DNA of 42,846 nucleotides from Chloroflexota bacterium (GTDB taxonomy: Bacteria > Chloroflexota > Dehalococcoidia > SHYD01 > JACQUQ01): contig JACQUQ010000214.1 of assembly GCA_016210175.1 (NCBI GenBank), positions 1-42,846 on the forward strand, written 5' to 3'. The notes below the pieces were generated by a model, which saw only the letters and a list, made by a program, of their open reading frames with translations, made no database searches and had not been told where the DNA came from. The position numbers and the translations under genes were made by a program. Positions 16,828 to 26,104 of this stretch are shown in pieces; the stretch's first letter is position 1; the number at the start of each line of letters is the position of its first letter.

Positions 16828-17457
16828 TCAATCGGGCACGAAAGGATCGGGCCAGCCGCGCACCAGGTGTTCCCGCGCGTGGGCGGCGGCCTGGGCCCGG
16901 TGGCTCACCCGGTTTTTGACCCCGGGGGACAACTCTGCCATGGTCTGGCCCAGGTCGGGGAGGAAAAAGATGGGGTCGTAGCCGAAGCCCTGGCTGCCGT
17001 GCGGCTCAAAGGCGATACGGCCTTTGCAGTTACCCTCACAGCTAACCCAGCGGGGCGTGGCCTCCGGGGTAGCCAGCACGATGACGCAGCGGAAGCGGGC
17101 CGCACGCTTCTCCGGCGGCACACCCTCCAGGTGCGCGAGCAAGAAGGCCACCCGTTGCGCATCGGTCAGGCCTGGCCCACCGAAGCGCGCGGCGAAGGGG
17201 CCGGGCGCGCCGCCCAGGGCTTCCACTTCCAGCCCGGAGTCATCGGCCAGGGTCAGCAGGCCGCCTGCCTGGGCGTAGGCGATGGCCTTCAGGCGGGCAT
17301 TCTCCTCATAGGTGGTGCCGGTCTCGTCCACCTGGAGATCGATGCCCTCCTGGTCCGGGGTGGTCAACTGGTAGGGCACGCCCGCCAGGAGATCCTGGAA
17401 CTCCCGGAGTTTCCCCCGGTTGGTCGTCGCGATCAAGAGCTTTCTCAGGGCCGCCAC
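16828..17457 (-). CDS. rdgB: Non-canonical purine NTP pyrophosphatase, RdgB/HAM1 family
   Basis: KLLIATTNRGKLREFQDLL; LADDSGLEVEALGGAPG; GFGYDPIFFLPDLGQTMAEL. Confidence 0.92.
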   Translation of the reverse strand: MAALRKLLIATTNRGKLREFQDLLAGVPYQLTTPDQEGIDLQVDETGTTYEENARLKAIAYAQAGGLLTLADDSGLEVEALGGAPGPFAARFGGPGLTDAQRVAFLLAHLEGVPPEKRAARFRCVIVLATPEATPRWVSCEGNCKGRIAFEPHGSQGFGYDPIFFLPDLGQTMAELSPGVKNRVSHRAQAAAHAREHLVRGWPDPFVPD

Positions 17458-17544
17458 GGGTTCTCCACGATCTCCATCTCCGTATGCTGCGCTCCACGTG
17501 ACGAGACTGGGCAGGGGAGCGTGCGCCGTCCGGTGGTGGGCCAG

Positions 17545-17589
17545 GCGGCGCAGTGCGGAGCGACCGCTCGGCCCTCCGCACTGCGCCGC
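17545..17589. terminator. Hairpin between fbp and rdgB, candidate terminator or processing element
   Basis: 15-bp perfect stem GCGGCGCAGTGCGGA...TCCGCACTGCGCCGC; no T-tract. Confidence 0.45.
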
Positions 17590-17653
17590 TTCGCTTTCCG
17601 GCGTTACCGTGATGTCACCGCGGCGGGGGAGTTCTACCCCCGGCGCCGGGCGC

Positions 17654-18778
17654 TTAGCGGCTCACGAACTCCGCATCCAGTTTCTTCAACGTATCGACCA
17701 GGCCCGTGTAGGCGATCTCCGCCTGGGAAGCCATCGCTACGCCGAAGAACCCCTGGCGCCGGATCTCAATCGCCTTCCGCTGGATGTGCAGGCGCGTGGC
17801 ATCCCAGGAAGCATCGGCGAAGAAATCGTTACTCCGACTGGCGAAACGGCCCTGGGGATCCATGGAGAACCCGAGGCAGGAGACGATGGGCAGGCAGTAG
17901 GCCCCGGACACCGCGCTATTGATCGGGACCGGCATGATCGGCATGGTATGGGACCCCCGGGCGTCGCCGGTGACGTAATGCCCAATGAAATAGGGCTCAA
18001 TCAATTCTTCCGGCGCCGGGAAGATCCCCTGATTGCGGACGATGGCGACCGGGTCATCCTTGCCGGTGTAGCGGCCGGCAATGTTGTGGAGGCGGGTCGC
18101 CGAGACCGAAACCACCTGCTCATCGGGGAAGGCGCGGGAATGGATGGCCTCAATGGCAAACCGATCCATATCCCGCAGGAGCGCACAGACATCCCAGATG
18201 CGCTCCGGGACATCGAGTTTGATGATACGGTCGCCCTCTTTCGCGTCCATATCAATGATAGTGAGCGTAAAGCCTTCATGCAGTCGAGGACTCAACAACA
18301 AGCCACCGTTGTGCATCGGGTCGCAAAAGGCCAGGTAGAGCGGGAGGTTGTATGCCCCAGGGGCACACTTGTCCGCCGCGAAGACCATGAAGGACTCGGC
18401 CGGCCGGCGGGAAGGCAGCAAGTCAAATTCAATCTCGGCGACGGCCGGGCCGGCCCCGCGCACGTTGCCGGAGGGTGCGTCGACCAGCAAGTCCTGGCCG
18501 GCGCCGTAATTCCCCTGCTCCTGGGCGATCCGGGTGGCGGCCAGGAACGCTTGCCAGGCGAGGTCCACGTGGATCTGAGAGTTGCCGGGGCCCTTGTCGT
18601 GGGACAGGATGATCGCGATGTCGTCGCCGGTGTGCGTTACCAGTCCGTCAATCGCCACCCCGCTCCGAATCGCATCGGCAAGCTGCTGGCGCACCGCGTC
18701 CAGCATCTCGACGCTGGGCTTGGTATGTCCACCGATAGACCCAACGTCTGCCTTGATCACACTCAGGGTCACGCGCAC
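17654..18778 (-). CDS. Fructose-1,6-bisphosphate aldolase/phosphatase (bifunctional, archaeal/class V type)
   Basis: VTLSVIKADVGSIGGHTKPS; THTGDDIAIILSHDKG; SNDFFADASWDATR. Confidence 0.9.
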   Translation of the reverse strand: MRVTLSVIKADVGSIGGHTKPSVEMLDAVRQQLADAIRSGVAIDGLVTHTGDDIAIILSHDKGPGNSQIHVDLAWQAFLAATRIAQEQGNYGAGQDLLVDAPSGNVRGAGPAVAEIEFDLLPSRRPAESFMVFAADKCAPGAYNLPLYLAFCDPMHNGGLLLSPRLHEGFTLTIIDMDAKEGDRIIKLDVPERIWDVCALLRDMDRFAIEAIHSRAFPDEQVVSVSATRLHNIAGRYTGKDDPVAIVRNQGIFPAPEELIEPYFIGHYVTGDARGSHTMPIMPVPINSAVSGAYCLPIVSCLGFSMDPQGRFASRSNDFFADASWDATRLHIQRKAIEIRRQGFFGVAMASQAEIAYTGLVDTLKKLDAEFVSR

Positions 18779-18804
18779 GTTGTACCTCCTTCATTTACGG
18801 TACG

Positions 18805-20508
18805 CTAGAAGGAGCGATCCCCGGCGTATTCGCCGAAGACGTCCCGCAATACGTCACACACCTCCCCCAGGGTAGCGTACTCCGTCACCGCATCCAGGAT
18901 CGCCGGCATCACCTGCTCCGTGCTGCGGGCTACCGCCGCCAGGTCCCGCAACCGCTGCGCCACCGCCCGATTGTCTCGCGTGCGACGTACCTGCGCCAGA
19001 CGCGCCAGCTGTCGCTGGAGCCCGGCCGCGGCATCCAGTTCCAGCAAGGGCACCGGCAGCGGTTCCGGCTCAGCTTCAACGTGCGCGTTCACGCCCACGA
19101 TGAGCCGCGCCTGGTCTTCGACCGCTTGCTGGAAGCGGAAGGCGGCCTCAGCGATCTCCCGGTGGAAGAAGCCGTTTTCCATGGCCGGGATCACGCCGCC
19201 AAGGCTCGCGATACGGTGCAGATAGCCTTGCGCTGCCTCCTCCATCTGGTTGGTGAGGGTTTCGACCAGGTAGCTGCCGCCCAAGGGGTCCACGCTGTTC
19301 GCCACGCCCGTTTCGTAGGCCAGAATCTGTTGGGTGCGCAGGGCCAGCCGCGCGGCGGCCTCCGAGGGAAGGGCCAGGGCTTCGTCCAGGGCGTTGGTAT
19401 GGAGCGATTGGGTCCCGCCCAGCACTGCAGCCAGGGCCTGGAACGCGACCCGCACCACGTTATTCCAGGGTTGCTGCGCCATCAGGCTGCACCCGGCGGT
19501 CTGGGTGTGGAAGCGCAGCCAGCAGGAGCGCTCCTGGCGGGCCCCGTAGCGCTCGCGCATGATACGCGCCCACAGGCGCCGGGCGGCGCGGAACTTGGCG
19601 ATTTCCTCAAAGAAATCAAGATGGCAATTGAAAAAGAAGCTCAACCTGGGGGCAAAGTCATCGATCGCTAGGCCCCGGTCCCGGCAGGCCTCCACGTAGG
19701 CCGTGCCATTGGCGAGGGTGAACGCCAGTTCCTGCACGGCGGTAGCCCCGGCCTCCCGGATGTGATAGCCGCTGACACTGATGGGGTTCCAGCGGGGCAG
19801 GTGCGCGATGCTGAACGCCACCGTGTCCACGACCAGCCGCAGCGAGGGCTCGGGCGGGAAGATATATTCGTTTTGTGCCATGTACTCTTTCAGAATGTCG
19901 TTCTGGAGGGTGCCGCCCAGGGAAGCCAACGGGATGCCCCGCCGTGCGGCCGCCGCCAGATACATCGCCCAGATCACCGCCGCCGGACTGTTAATGGTCA
20001 TGGAGGTGGTGACCTGGTCCAGCGGAATGCCGTCGAACAGCACCTCCATATCCGCCAGGGACGACACCGCTACCCCACAGCGGCCAAACTCTCCCGCGGC
20101 CGCGGGATGGTCGGTGTCGTACCCCATCAGGGTGGGCAGGTCGAAGGCCACCGAAAGGCCCGTCTCCCCATGCGCCAGCAGAGAGCGATACCGGGCGTTG
20201 GACTCCACGGCGGTGCCGAACCCGGCGAACATGCGCATGGTCCAGAGCCGCCCCCGGTAGCCCGTCGGGTGCAGCCCCCGCAGGTACGGGTACTCCCCCG
20301 GCAGGCCCACATCCCGGAGGTAGTCAGTCCCGGCCAGGGCCGTGGGGGTAGCCACCCGGTCCACGGGGATCCCTGATAAGGTGCGAAATGCTTCCTGACG
20401 CTCTTGGACGTTCTGGAGCCGCGCTGCTGCCTGGGCTTCGCGCTCCTGTAAGGCTGCCAGCAACTCCCGTTCGAACACCGCGTCCCCCTCCCTGGGGGCG
20501 GCGCCCAT
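18805..20508 (-). CDS. Acyl-CoA mutase large subunit (methylmalonyl-CoA mutase family, possibly isobutyryl-CoA mutase type)
   Basis: [57 protein letters not shown]; no C-terminal B12-binding domain; start refined to ATG 20508. Confidence 0.88.
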   Translation of the reverse strand: MGAAPREGDAVFERELLAALQEREAQAAARLQNVQERQEAFRTLSGIPVDRVATPTALAGTDYLRDVGLPGEYPYLRGLHPTGYRGRLWTMRMFAGFGTAVESNARYRSLLAHGETGLSVAFDLPTLMGYDTDHPAAAGEFGRCGVAVSSLADMEVLFDGIPLDQVTTSMTINSPAAVIWAMYLAAAARRGIPLASLGGTLQNDILKEYMAQNEYIFPPEPSLRLVVDTVAFSIAHLPRWNPISVSGYHIREAGATAVQELAFTLANGTAYVEACRDRGLAIDDFAPRLSFFFNCHLDFFEEIAKFRAARRLWARIMRERYGARQERSCWLRFHTQTAGCSLMAQQPWNNVVRVAFQALAAVLGGTQSLHTNALDEALALPSEAAARLALRTQQILAYETGVANSVDPLGGSYLVETLTNQMEEAAQGYLHRIASLGGVIPAMENGFFHREIAEAAFRFQQAVEDQARLIVGVNAHVEAEPEPLPVPLLELDAAAGLQRQLARLAQVRRTRDNRAVAQRLRDLAAVARSTEQVMPAILDAVTEYATLGEVCDVLRDVFGEYAGDRSF

Positions 20509-20966
20509 GCCGCCCCACGCCCAGCACACCCGTGGAGAGCCACGCTGCACGGCATCCGCAGTCGGAAAGCTCCCTATGAACAGAACGCATCCGTCACCAA
20601 AAGGGCAGCGCGCCCTGCCAGGGGGAGCTTGGGTCCGGGAGAGCAAAACGAGGTTCGCGAGTGGGAACGATTGGTAGCCATTCACGCCCTGCGGTCGGCC
20701 TGCGCCGCCGCTCCACCGGGCGCGCGTCCCCATCTAAGGAAAGAGTGTAGCAAGGCAACCCTTCGCCTGTCAAGAAATCCCAAAACTGCCGGGGACCTGG
20801 CATCGTGCCACGCGGCGGAGCAGACCCGCGCAGCGTCGGCGGCAGGCGATCTGCGCGAGGCGTTTCCAGCGATCGGGACCGCGCGCCCGCGTGTTTCCGC
20901 CCTGGGGCAAAGGTGTTATAATGCGGCACGGAATACCATGGGCTTGGGGGTCTCGCAGGAGCAGAC

Positions 20967-21887
20967 ATGGGGGATGCACAGGGGACTGCACGGGTCACGG
21001 TGCGGGTCCCGGCCACCACGGCGAACCTGGGTCCGGGCTTCGATTGCCTGGGCCTAGCCCTGGACCTCAGCGACCGCGTCACCCTCTCGGTCCGGCCGGA
21101 TGGGGGCGGACCGCCACTCGCCGGGGAGGGGCCGCAGCGCGGCCATAACGCGCTGATCCTGAGCGCGGCGCGCACCCTCTACGACCGCGCCGGGCTGTCC
21201 GCGCCGGACCTCTCCCTGGAGCGGCACGCGGGTATCCCCGTCGGCAAGGGACTGGGCAGCAGCGCCGCCGCTATCGTGGCGGGGCTGGTTGCGGCGAACG
21301 AACTGGTCGGGCGGCCGTTTGATCAGGACGGCCTGCTGCACCTGGCCTGCGAGGTGGAGGGCCACCCCGATAACGCCGCGCCCGCGCTCCTGGGCGGCCT
21401 GCGGGTGGCGGTGCTGGAGGAGGGCCGGGTGACCCAGACGCGGGTGCCGCTGCCGGCGGACCTCCAGGCCGTGCTCTTCATCCCCGACTTCGTGATGCCG
21501 ACCCACGAGACCCGCAAGCTCCTGCCCACCGCGCTGAGCCGCCCCGATGTGGTCTTCCAGATCGGGCGGGCGGCGCTGCTGGTGGCCGCGCTGGCGACGG
21601 GCGACCTGGGCAAGCTCCATCTAGGCACCCAGGACCGCCTGCACCAGCCCGCACGGGGGCAGGTGTTCCCGGCCATGTTCGCCATCTTCGCGGCGGCGCG
21701 GGAGGCCGGCGCCCTGGCCGCCTACCTGTCCGGCGGTGGCCCCACCATCTGCGTCTTCACCGCGGGACGGGAGCCGGAGGTGGCCGCGGCAATGGCCCAG
21801 GCCGCGGCCGCGCACGGCGTCGCCGGGGAGACCCGGGTGACCCGGCCCAGCGAGCAGGGCGCGATGATCGTGGGGGGCGACGGATAA
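20967..21887 (+). CDS. thrB: Homoserine kinase (GHMP kinase family)
   Basis: VRVPATTANLGPGFDCLGLALDL; GIPVGKGLGSSAAAIVAGL; AYLSGGGPTICVF; upstream TATAAT at 20917. Confidence 0.92.
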   Translation: MGDAQGTARVTVRVPATTANLGPGFDCLGLALDLSDRVTLSVRPDGGGPPLAGEGPQRGHNALILSAARTLYDRAGLSAPDLSLERHAGIPVGKGLGSSAAAIVAGLVAANELVGRPFDQDGLLHLACEVEGHPDNAAPALLGGLRVAVLEEGRVTQTRVPLPADLQAVLFIPDFVMPTHETRKLLPTALSRPDVVFQIGRAALLVAALATGDLGKLHLGTQDRLHQPARGQVFPAMFAIFAAAREAGALAAYLSGGGPTICVFTAGREPEVAAAMAQAAAAHGVAGETRVTRPSEQGAMIVGGDG

Positions 21888-21944
21888 GCTCTCACCGCGA
21901 CCATAGTTGTCATGCTCTGGCGGGCACCACCGAGCATGAACGAA

Positions 21945-22011
21945 CCGCTCGTGGCGAGCTTGTCGAACCAGGAGCGACCCGCTCGCGCTTCGACCGGCTC
22001 AGGGTGAGCGG
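21945..22011. repeat. Imperfect inverted repeat of the CTTCGAC..GCTCAGGGTGAGCGG type
   Basis: CCGCTCGTGGCGAGCTTGTCGAA...TTCGACCGGCTCAGGGTGAGCGG arms pair imperfectly. Confidence 0.55.
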
Positions 22012-22059
22012 GCTATTTCGAGGCCAGCACCGCAGATCAGCGAAAAGGGTGCCTCGGTG

Positions 22060-22081
22060 CATTCTGTGTGCTCTGTGGTGA
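22060..22081. repeat. Single arm related to the 1970-2051 inverted repeat
   Basis: CATTCTGTGTGCTCTGTGGTGA versus CGCTCTGTGTGCTCCGTGGTGA, 19/22; 22 bp upstream of lysC start. Confidence 0.6.
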
Positions 22082-22103
22082 GTACGTACCTACGAGGTAG
22101 GGC

Positions 22104-23330
22104 ATGGCACGCATTGTCCAGAAGTACGGCGGCAGCTCCGTCGCTGACGCGGAGCGCATCAAGAACGTCGCCCGCCGCATCGCCCGCGCCCGCGACCAGG
22201 GCAACGAGGTGGTGGTGGTGGTTTCGGCCATGGGCAAGACCCCCGACCAGCTTATCGCCCTGGCCCGCCAGGTCAACCCGTCGCCGAAAGAGCGGGAGCT
22301 GGACCTGCTGCTGTCCACCGGCGAGATGGTCTCCATCGCCCTGGTGGCCATGGCCCTGGACGCCCTGGGCTACCAGGCCATCAGCCTGACCGGCGCCCAG
22401 GCGGGCATCCGCACCGACTCCCTCTACAGCCGCGCCCGCATCCTCGACATCGGCCCGGAGCGGGTGCTCCAGGAGTTGCGGGACGGCAAGATCGTCATCG
22501 TGGCCGGATTCCAGGGCATCAGCGAGGAGATGGACATCACCACCCTGGGCCGCGGAGGCTCCGATACCACCGCGGTGGCCCTGGCTGCGGCACTGCGCGC
22601 CGACCGCTGCGAGATCTACACGGACGTGGAGGGGATCTATACCGCGGATCCCCGTCTCGTGCCTGAGGCCCGGAAGTTGCCGGAGATCCACTACGAAGAG
22701 ATGCTGGAGCTGGCGAGCTGGGGCGCCAAGGTCATGCACAACCGCTCGGTCGAACTGGGCGCGGTGTACGAGGTGCCCATTTGGGTGGCCTCCAGCTTCA
22801 CCGACGCGCCGGGGACCCTGATCCACGGAGGAGCCTCCATCATGGAAGTACGGAATAAAGTGCGGGGCATTGCCCACGACCGGAATGTTGCCAAGATCAC
22901 CGTGGTGGGGGTGCCCGACCGTCCCGGTATCGCCGCAACCCTGTTCGAGCCCCTGGCCGAGGCCGGGGTCAGCGTGGACTGCATCGTCCAGAACGCCAGC
23001 CTGAACAATATCACCGACCTCACCTTCACCGTCGCCAGGGCCGACCTGGAGCGGGCGATGCACCTGGTCGAGCCGGTCGTGCAGCGTATCAACGCGGTGC
23101 GCTGTGCGGCTGACCCCAATTTCGCCAAGGTAAGTATCGTCGGGACCGGCATCCAGAACGCCCCCGGCTACGCGGCCCGTATGTTCCGGGCGCTGTTCGA
23201 GGCCGGCATCAACATCGAATTGATTACCACCTCGGAGATCCGCATTACCTGCCTCATTCGTGACGACGCGGTCGACCAGGCCGTGCAAGCCCTGCACCGG
23301 GCCTTCGAACTGGAGCGCCCCGAAGAGTAG
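22104..23330 (+). CDS. lysC: Aspartate kinase
   Basis: [48 protein letters not shown]; two C-terminal ACT domains. Confidence 0.94.
   Translation: MARIVQKYGGSSVADAERIKNVARRIARARDQGNEVVVVVSAMGKTPDQLIALARQVNPSPKERELDLLLSTGEMVSIALVAMALDALGYQAISLTGAQAGIRTDSLYSRARILDIGPERVLQELRDGKIVIVAGFQGISEEMDITTLGRGGSDTTAVALAAALRADRCEIYTDVEGIYTADPRLVPEARKLPEIHYEEMLELASWGAKVMHNRSVELGAVYEVPIWVASSFTDAPGTLIHGGASIMEVRNKVRGIAHDRNVAKITVVGVPDRPGIAATLFEPLAEAGVSVDCIVQNASLNNITDLTFTVARADLERAMHLVEPVVQRINAVRCAADPNFAKVSIVGTGIQNAPGYAARMFRALFEAGINIELITTSEIRITCLIRDDAVDQAVQALHRAFELERPEE
22842..23330 (+). CDS. Putative internally initiated LysC beta subunit (both ACT domains, 162 aa)
   Basis: GGAGGAG (22827-22833) lies 8 nt before in-frame ATG at 22842 ([29 protein letters not shown]). 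Confidence 0.5.
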   Translation: MEVRNKVRGIAHDRNVAKITVVGVPDRPGIAATLFEPLAEAGVSVDCIVQNASLNNITDLTFTVARADLERAMHLVEPVVQRINAVRCAADPNFAKVSIVGTGIQNAPGYAARMFRALFEAGINIELITTSEIRITCLIRDDAVDQAVQALHRAFELERPEE

Positions 23331-23352
23331 CCGACAGAGGGAGGGAGAGGTC

Positions 23353-23877
23353 ATGGCCCTGGACCCCTTCCTGGCGGAAACGCTGGCGGTGCTGCGGGAG
23401 CAGCACGCGGAGATGGCGAAGCAGATCACTGGCCTTCCGGCAGCAGCCCTGGAGTGGAAGCCGGGGCCAGGCACGAACTCTTTGGCCGTGCTGGTGCTCC
23501 ACTGCCTGGGGACCGAGCGCTCCTGGCTCTCCCTGGCTGCCGCGGCCGCGCCCCTACCCCGGCGTAACCGGGAAGCGGAGTTCCGAGCCTCAGGCCACGA
23601 CGCCGCCACCTTGCTCGGCATGCTCCAGGCTGCCGACAGCGCAGTGGAGCCCCTGCTCGGTCAGGTAGATCCCGCCAAACTGGGAACACCTCTTGACCTG
23701 GGGTACACCACCGTGACGGGCCAGCGGACCGTGACGCCCGCGTGGGCCATCCAGCACACGGTCGATCACCTGGGTCAGCATGTGGGCCACATGCAGCTCA
23801 CGCGCCAGCTCTGGGACCAGGGCTGGGGCGCGCGGGGCAGCGCGGCATGTGGGGAAGATCATCAGCCCGGCGCGTAG
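23353..23877 (+). CDS. DinB-family protein
   Basis: LAETLAVLREQHAEMAKQITGLPAAALEWKPGPGTNSLAVLVLHCLGTERSWL; HTVDHLGQHVGHMQLTRQL. Confidence 0.8.
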   Translation: MALDPFLAETLAVLREQHAEMAKQITGLPAAALEWKPGPGTNSLAVLVLHCLGTERSWLSLAAAAAPLPRRNREAEFRASGHDAATLLGMLQAADSAVEPLLGQVDPAKLGTPLDLGYTTVTGQRTVTPAWAIQHTVDHLGQHVGHMQLTRQLWDQGWGARGSAACGEDHQPGA

Positions 23878-23921
23878 GCTTCCCTGGTGTGGGTGCTCGG
23901 TGGAGTAGTGGAGGGAAGGTC

Positions 23922-24287
23922 ATGCTTCAGGTATGCCAGGACTGCCGCTCGGCGTATCATTGGGAGTTCCCGCGGTTTGGGTGCGCCTGTGGCCGCTACG
24001 ATCCATCCCTGGCCGGCGTGGCTGGTGCGCTGACTGACGAACGCACGGCGGTGGCGAACGTTCCGCCCACCCGAACCGGAGCGCGGGCACTGTGGAGCGA
24101 CACCGGTCCCCGCCCGGCTGCGGCGCCCGGCGACCGGCAGCCGCGGCAGGCGCGCCCGCTGCGTTCCCCGTCCCGGTCGCGCCTGCGGGAGCGCTTCGAC
24201 CTGGACGACGACGTGGAAGACCTCCCCTGGCAGCACCGGTCCCGGGACTTCCGCTCTGGCAACCTGCGGTCCCGTCCCGCGGACTGA
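23922..24287 (+). CDS. Small Cys-rich N-terminal zinc-ribbon-like protein with basic/disordered tail
   Basis: MLQVCQDCRSAYHWEFPRFGCACGRYDPS; SD GGGAAGG upstream; low-complexity R/P-rich remainder. Confidence 0.55.
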   Translation: MLQVCQDCRSAYHWEFPRFGCACGRYDPSLAGVAGALTDERTAVANVPPTRTGARALWSDTGPRPAAAPGDRQPRQARPLRSPSRSRLRERFDLDDDVEDLPWQHRSRDFRSGNLRSRPAD

Positions 24288-24304
24288 GGAGGAGGTGGTG
24301 GCTG

Positions 24305-25900
24305 ATGGCAACGCGCAAGCCCTCACGCGGCAAGCCCTCTGAGCCGGCCCGGACGCCGCCAGGTGCAGCCGCCCTCGCGCACCTGCTGGACCGCATGGAT
24401 GAGGCGGTCCTGGCCGCGGACCAGGCGCAGGTCATGGATCTGATGGAGCAACTCTGGCCGAGCCGACGGCAGGTGCCCGGCGTGCTGGCGCAGCGCCTCA
24501 GCAGCGGACAGGCGCGCGTCCCCGCCTTCGCCTTCGAGCTCCTGGAAGGCTTTGCCGGGCTGCGGGCGAAGACCCACCTCCGGCGGATTGCCCAGGACCA
24601 GAGCGCGCCCGACCTGGTGCGGTTTGGCGCGCAGCGCCGCAGCGGGTGGCCGGAGCGGGGCGAAGCCAAGCGCCGCCTGGCGTTCCTCGCATCCTTCCGG
24701 GATGCGGACGGCACGCTGGTCGCCGCGGTTAAGGACGGGGCAGCCATGTGGCCGCCGGATGGCGACGTCTTCCAGGAAGTCCTGGGCTACCTGGTGGTCC
24801 TGCCGGTTGAGCGACAACAGGCGCTCGTCACGCGTTTCGCCCGCGAGGTGGAGATCGGGGCGGGCTGGCTGCTCCATGCGATAGTGCACCTCGACGCCCC
24901 CGCGGTCCAGCGGGCTGCCCTGGACGAGTTGGTGCGGATGCGCGAGCCGGGCGCTGCCGGGGCCATCGCCCGGCTGGAGAGCACCACGCGGGATGCCGGC
25001 CTGCGGGCTGATACCGCGGCTGCCCTCCAGCGCCTGCGCATCCAGGTGGTCGACCCCAGCCAACGGGTGGAGTTTCCCCCGTTTCCCCCCGTCGAGCGCG
25101 CGTTGCTGAGCATCATCGACGGTGGTGGCAGTCAGGCCATCGTGGTCGTGCGGCGCTGGGGAGACGGCGTCTTCCTGCTGGCCGACTTCTGGTGCCGGGA
25201 TGACTGGGGCATCCGCGATACCATTGGGCTGAGCCGGGTCGTGGCAGACCAGTTGCAGGAGGTCCTGGAGGAGTTCGAGGCGGAGGGTGTCGATCTGGTC
25301 GAGGTGGACCTCGCCGCGGTCCGCGGGGCGCTGGCCGGCGCGGTCGCCCTGAACGCGGCGACGGGCCACCGCCTGCCGCCGGTCTTCGAGTGCTGGGAGC
25401 CGCTGGTCCACGAGGCGTACCCGCCGCCGGAGGGCGAACCGGTGGTGGCGCCTGAGCTGGAGGATGCTCCGTATGCCGCCCGGCAGGACCTTGTCCGTTC
25501 CAGTGGCCGGTTACTCGATCATGCCTTCTTTGCGTCCTGGGGCTTCGACCCGGGGGAGACCTCCCAGGCCATGGCTGGGGTACCGCCCCCGCGTGGCGGC
25601 CGGTGGACGGACCGGCAGTACCGACCGCTGGTTGAGCGTCTGGTTGACCCACAGACCTGCGCCCGGCTCCGACAGCGCCTGCGCCGCCAGGCCTGGCTGC
25701 TGGAGCGGAGCGGCGACACCCCCCAGCGTGACCTCGCTCTGGCGACGGCAGCCTCGTTGTCCGGGGCCGGCCCGGCCGACCTGGTCAAGCACCCCTTCGT
25801 GCGCACGCTGGTCCAGCGCAGCGTGGAGGATGTCCTTGCAGAAGCGCTCGCCGTCCTCCCCTTCCCGCCCCTGGGGCCGGAGGAAGAGACATCGGATTGA
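24305..25900 (+). CDS. Hypothetical protein, possible HEAT-like helical repeats
   Basis: Long ORF with SD GGAGGAGG; helical N-terminal half; no family recognised. Confidence 0.7.
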   Translation: MATRKPSRGKPSEPARTPPGAAALAHLLDRMDEAVLAADQAQVMDLMEQLWPSRRQVPGVLAQRLSSGQARVPAFAFELLEGFAGLRAKTHLRRIAQDQSAPDLVRFGAQRRSGWPERGEAKRRLAFLASFRDADGTLVAAVKDGAAMWPPDGDVFQEVLGYLVVLPVERQQALVTRFAREVEIGAGWLLHAIVHLDAPAVQRAALDELVRMREPGAAGAIARLESTTRDAGLRADTAAALQRLRIQVVDPSQRVEFPPFPPVERALLSIIDGGGSQAIVVVRRWGDGVFLLADFWCRDDWGIRDTIGLSRVVADQLQEVLEEFEAEGVDLVEVDLAAVRGALAGAVALNAATGHRLPPVFECWEPLVHEAYPPPEGEPVVAPELEDAPYAARQDLVRSSGRLLDHAFFASWGFDPGETSQAMAGVPPPRGGRWTDRQYRPLVERLVDPQTCARLRQRLRRQAWLLERSGDTPQRDLALATAASLSGAGPADLVKHPFVRTLVQRSVEDVLAEALAVLPFPPLGPEEETSD

Positions 25901-25976
25901 CAGGCGCAGGAGAGCGTGCTAGCGTGGAAAGAGAGGTGTGGTGGGGAAAGGAACGGGGTGATGCGCGTGCGAACGC

Positions 25977-26011
25977 AGGACCGGTCAACGGGAAGGGGAC
26001 CGGTCCTTTTT
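25977..26011 (+). terminator. Intrinsic terminator
   Basis: GGACCGGT-N13-ACCGGTCC followed by TTTTT. Confidence 0.75.
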
Positions 26012-26104
26012 GCGTCCGGCGCAGGGCGACGGCCCTGGCCCCACTGCGTCTCCGTGGGAAGCGCTGTGTAGGAAGGACGAGGGAGGACGAGGAAGGAGCG
26101 CACC

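Noticed and set aside
25901-26104. T-box or other riboswitch upstream of the ALDH gene
   Set aside because: Only a terminator hairpin is evident; I could not find a T-box UGGN-containing conserved motif or other riboswitch signature.
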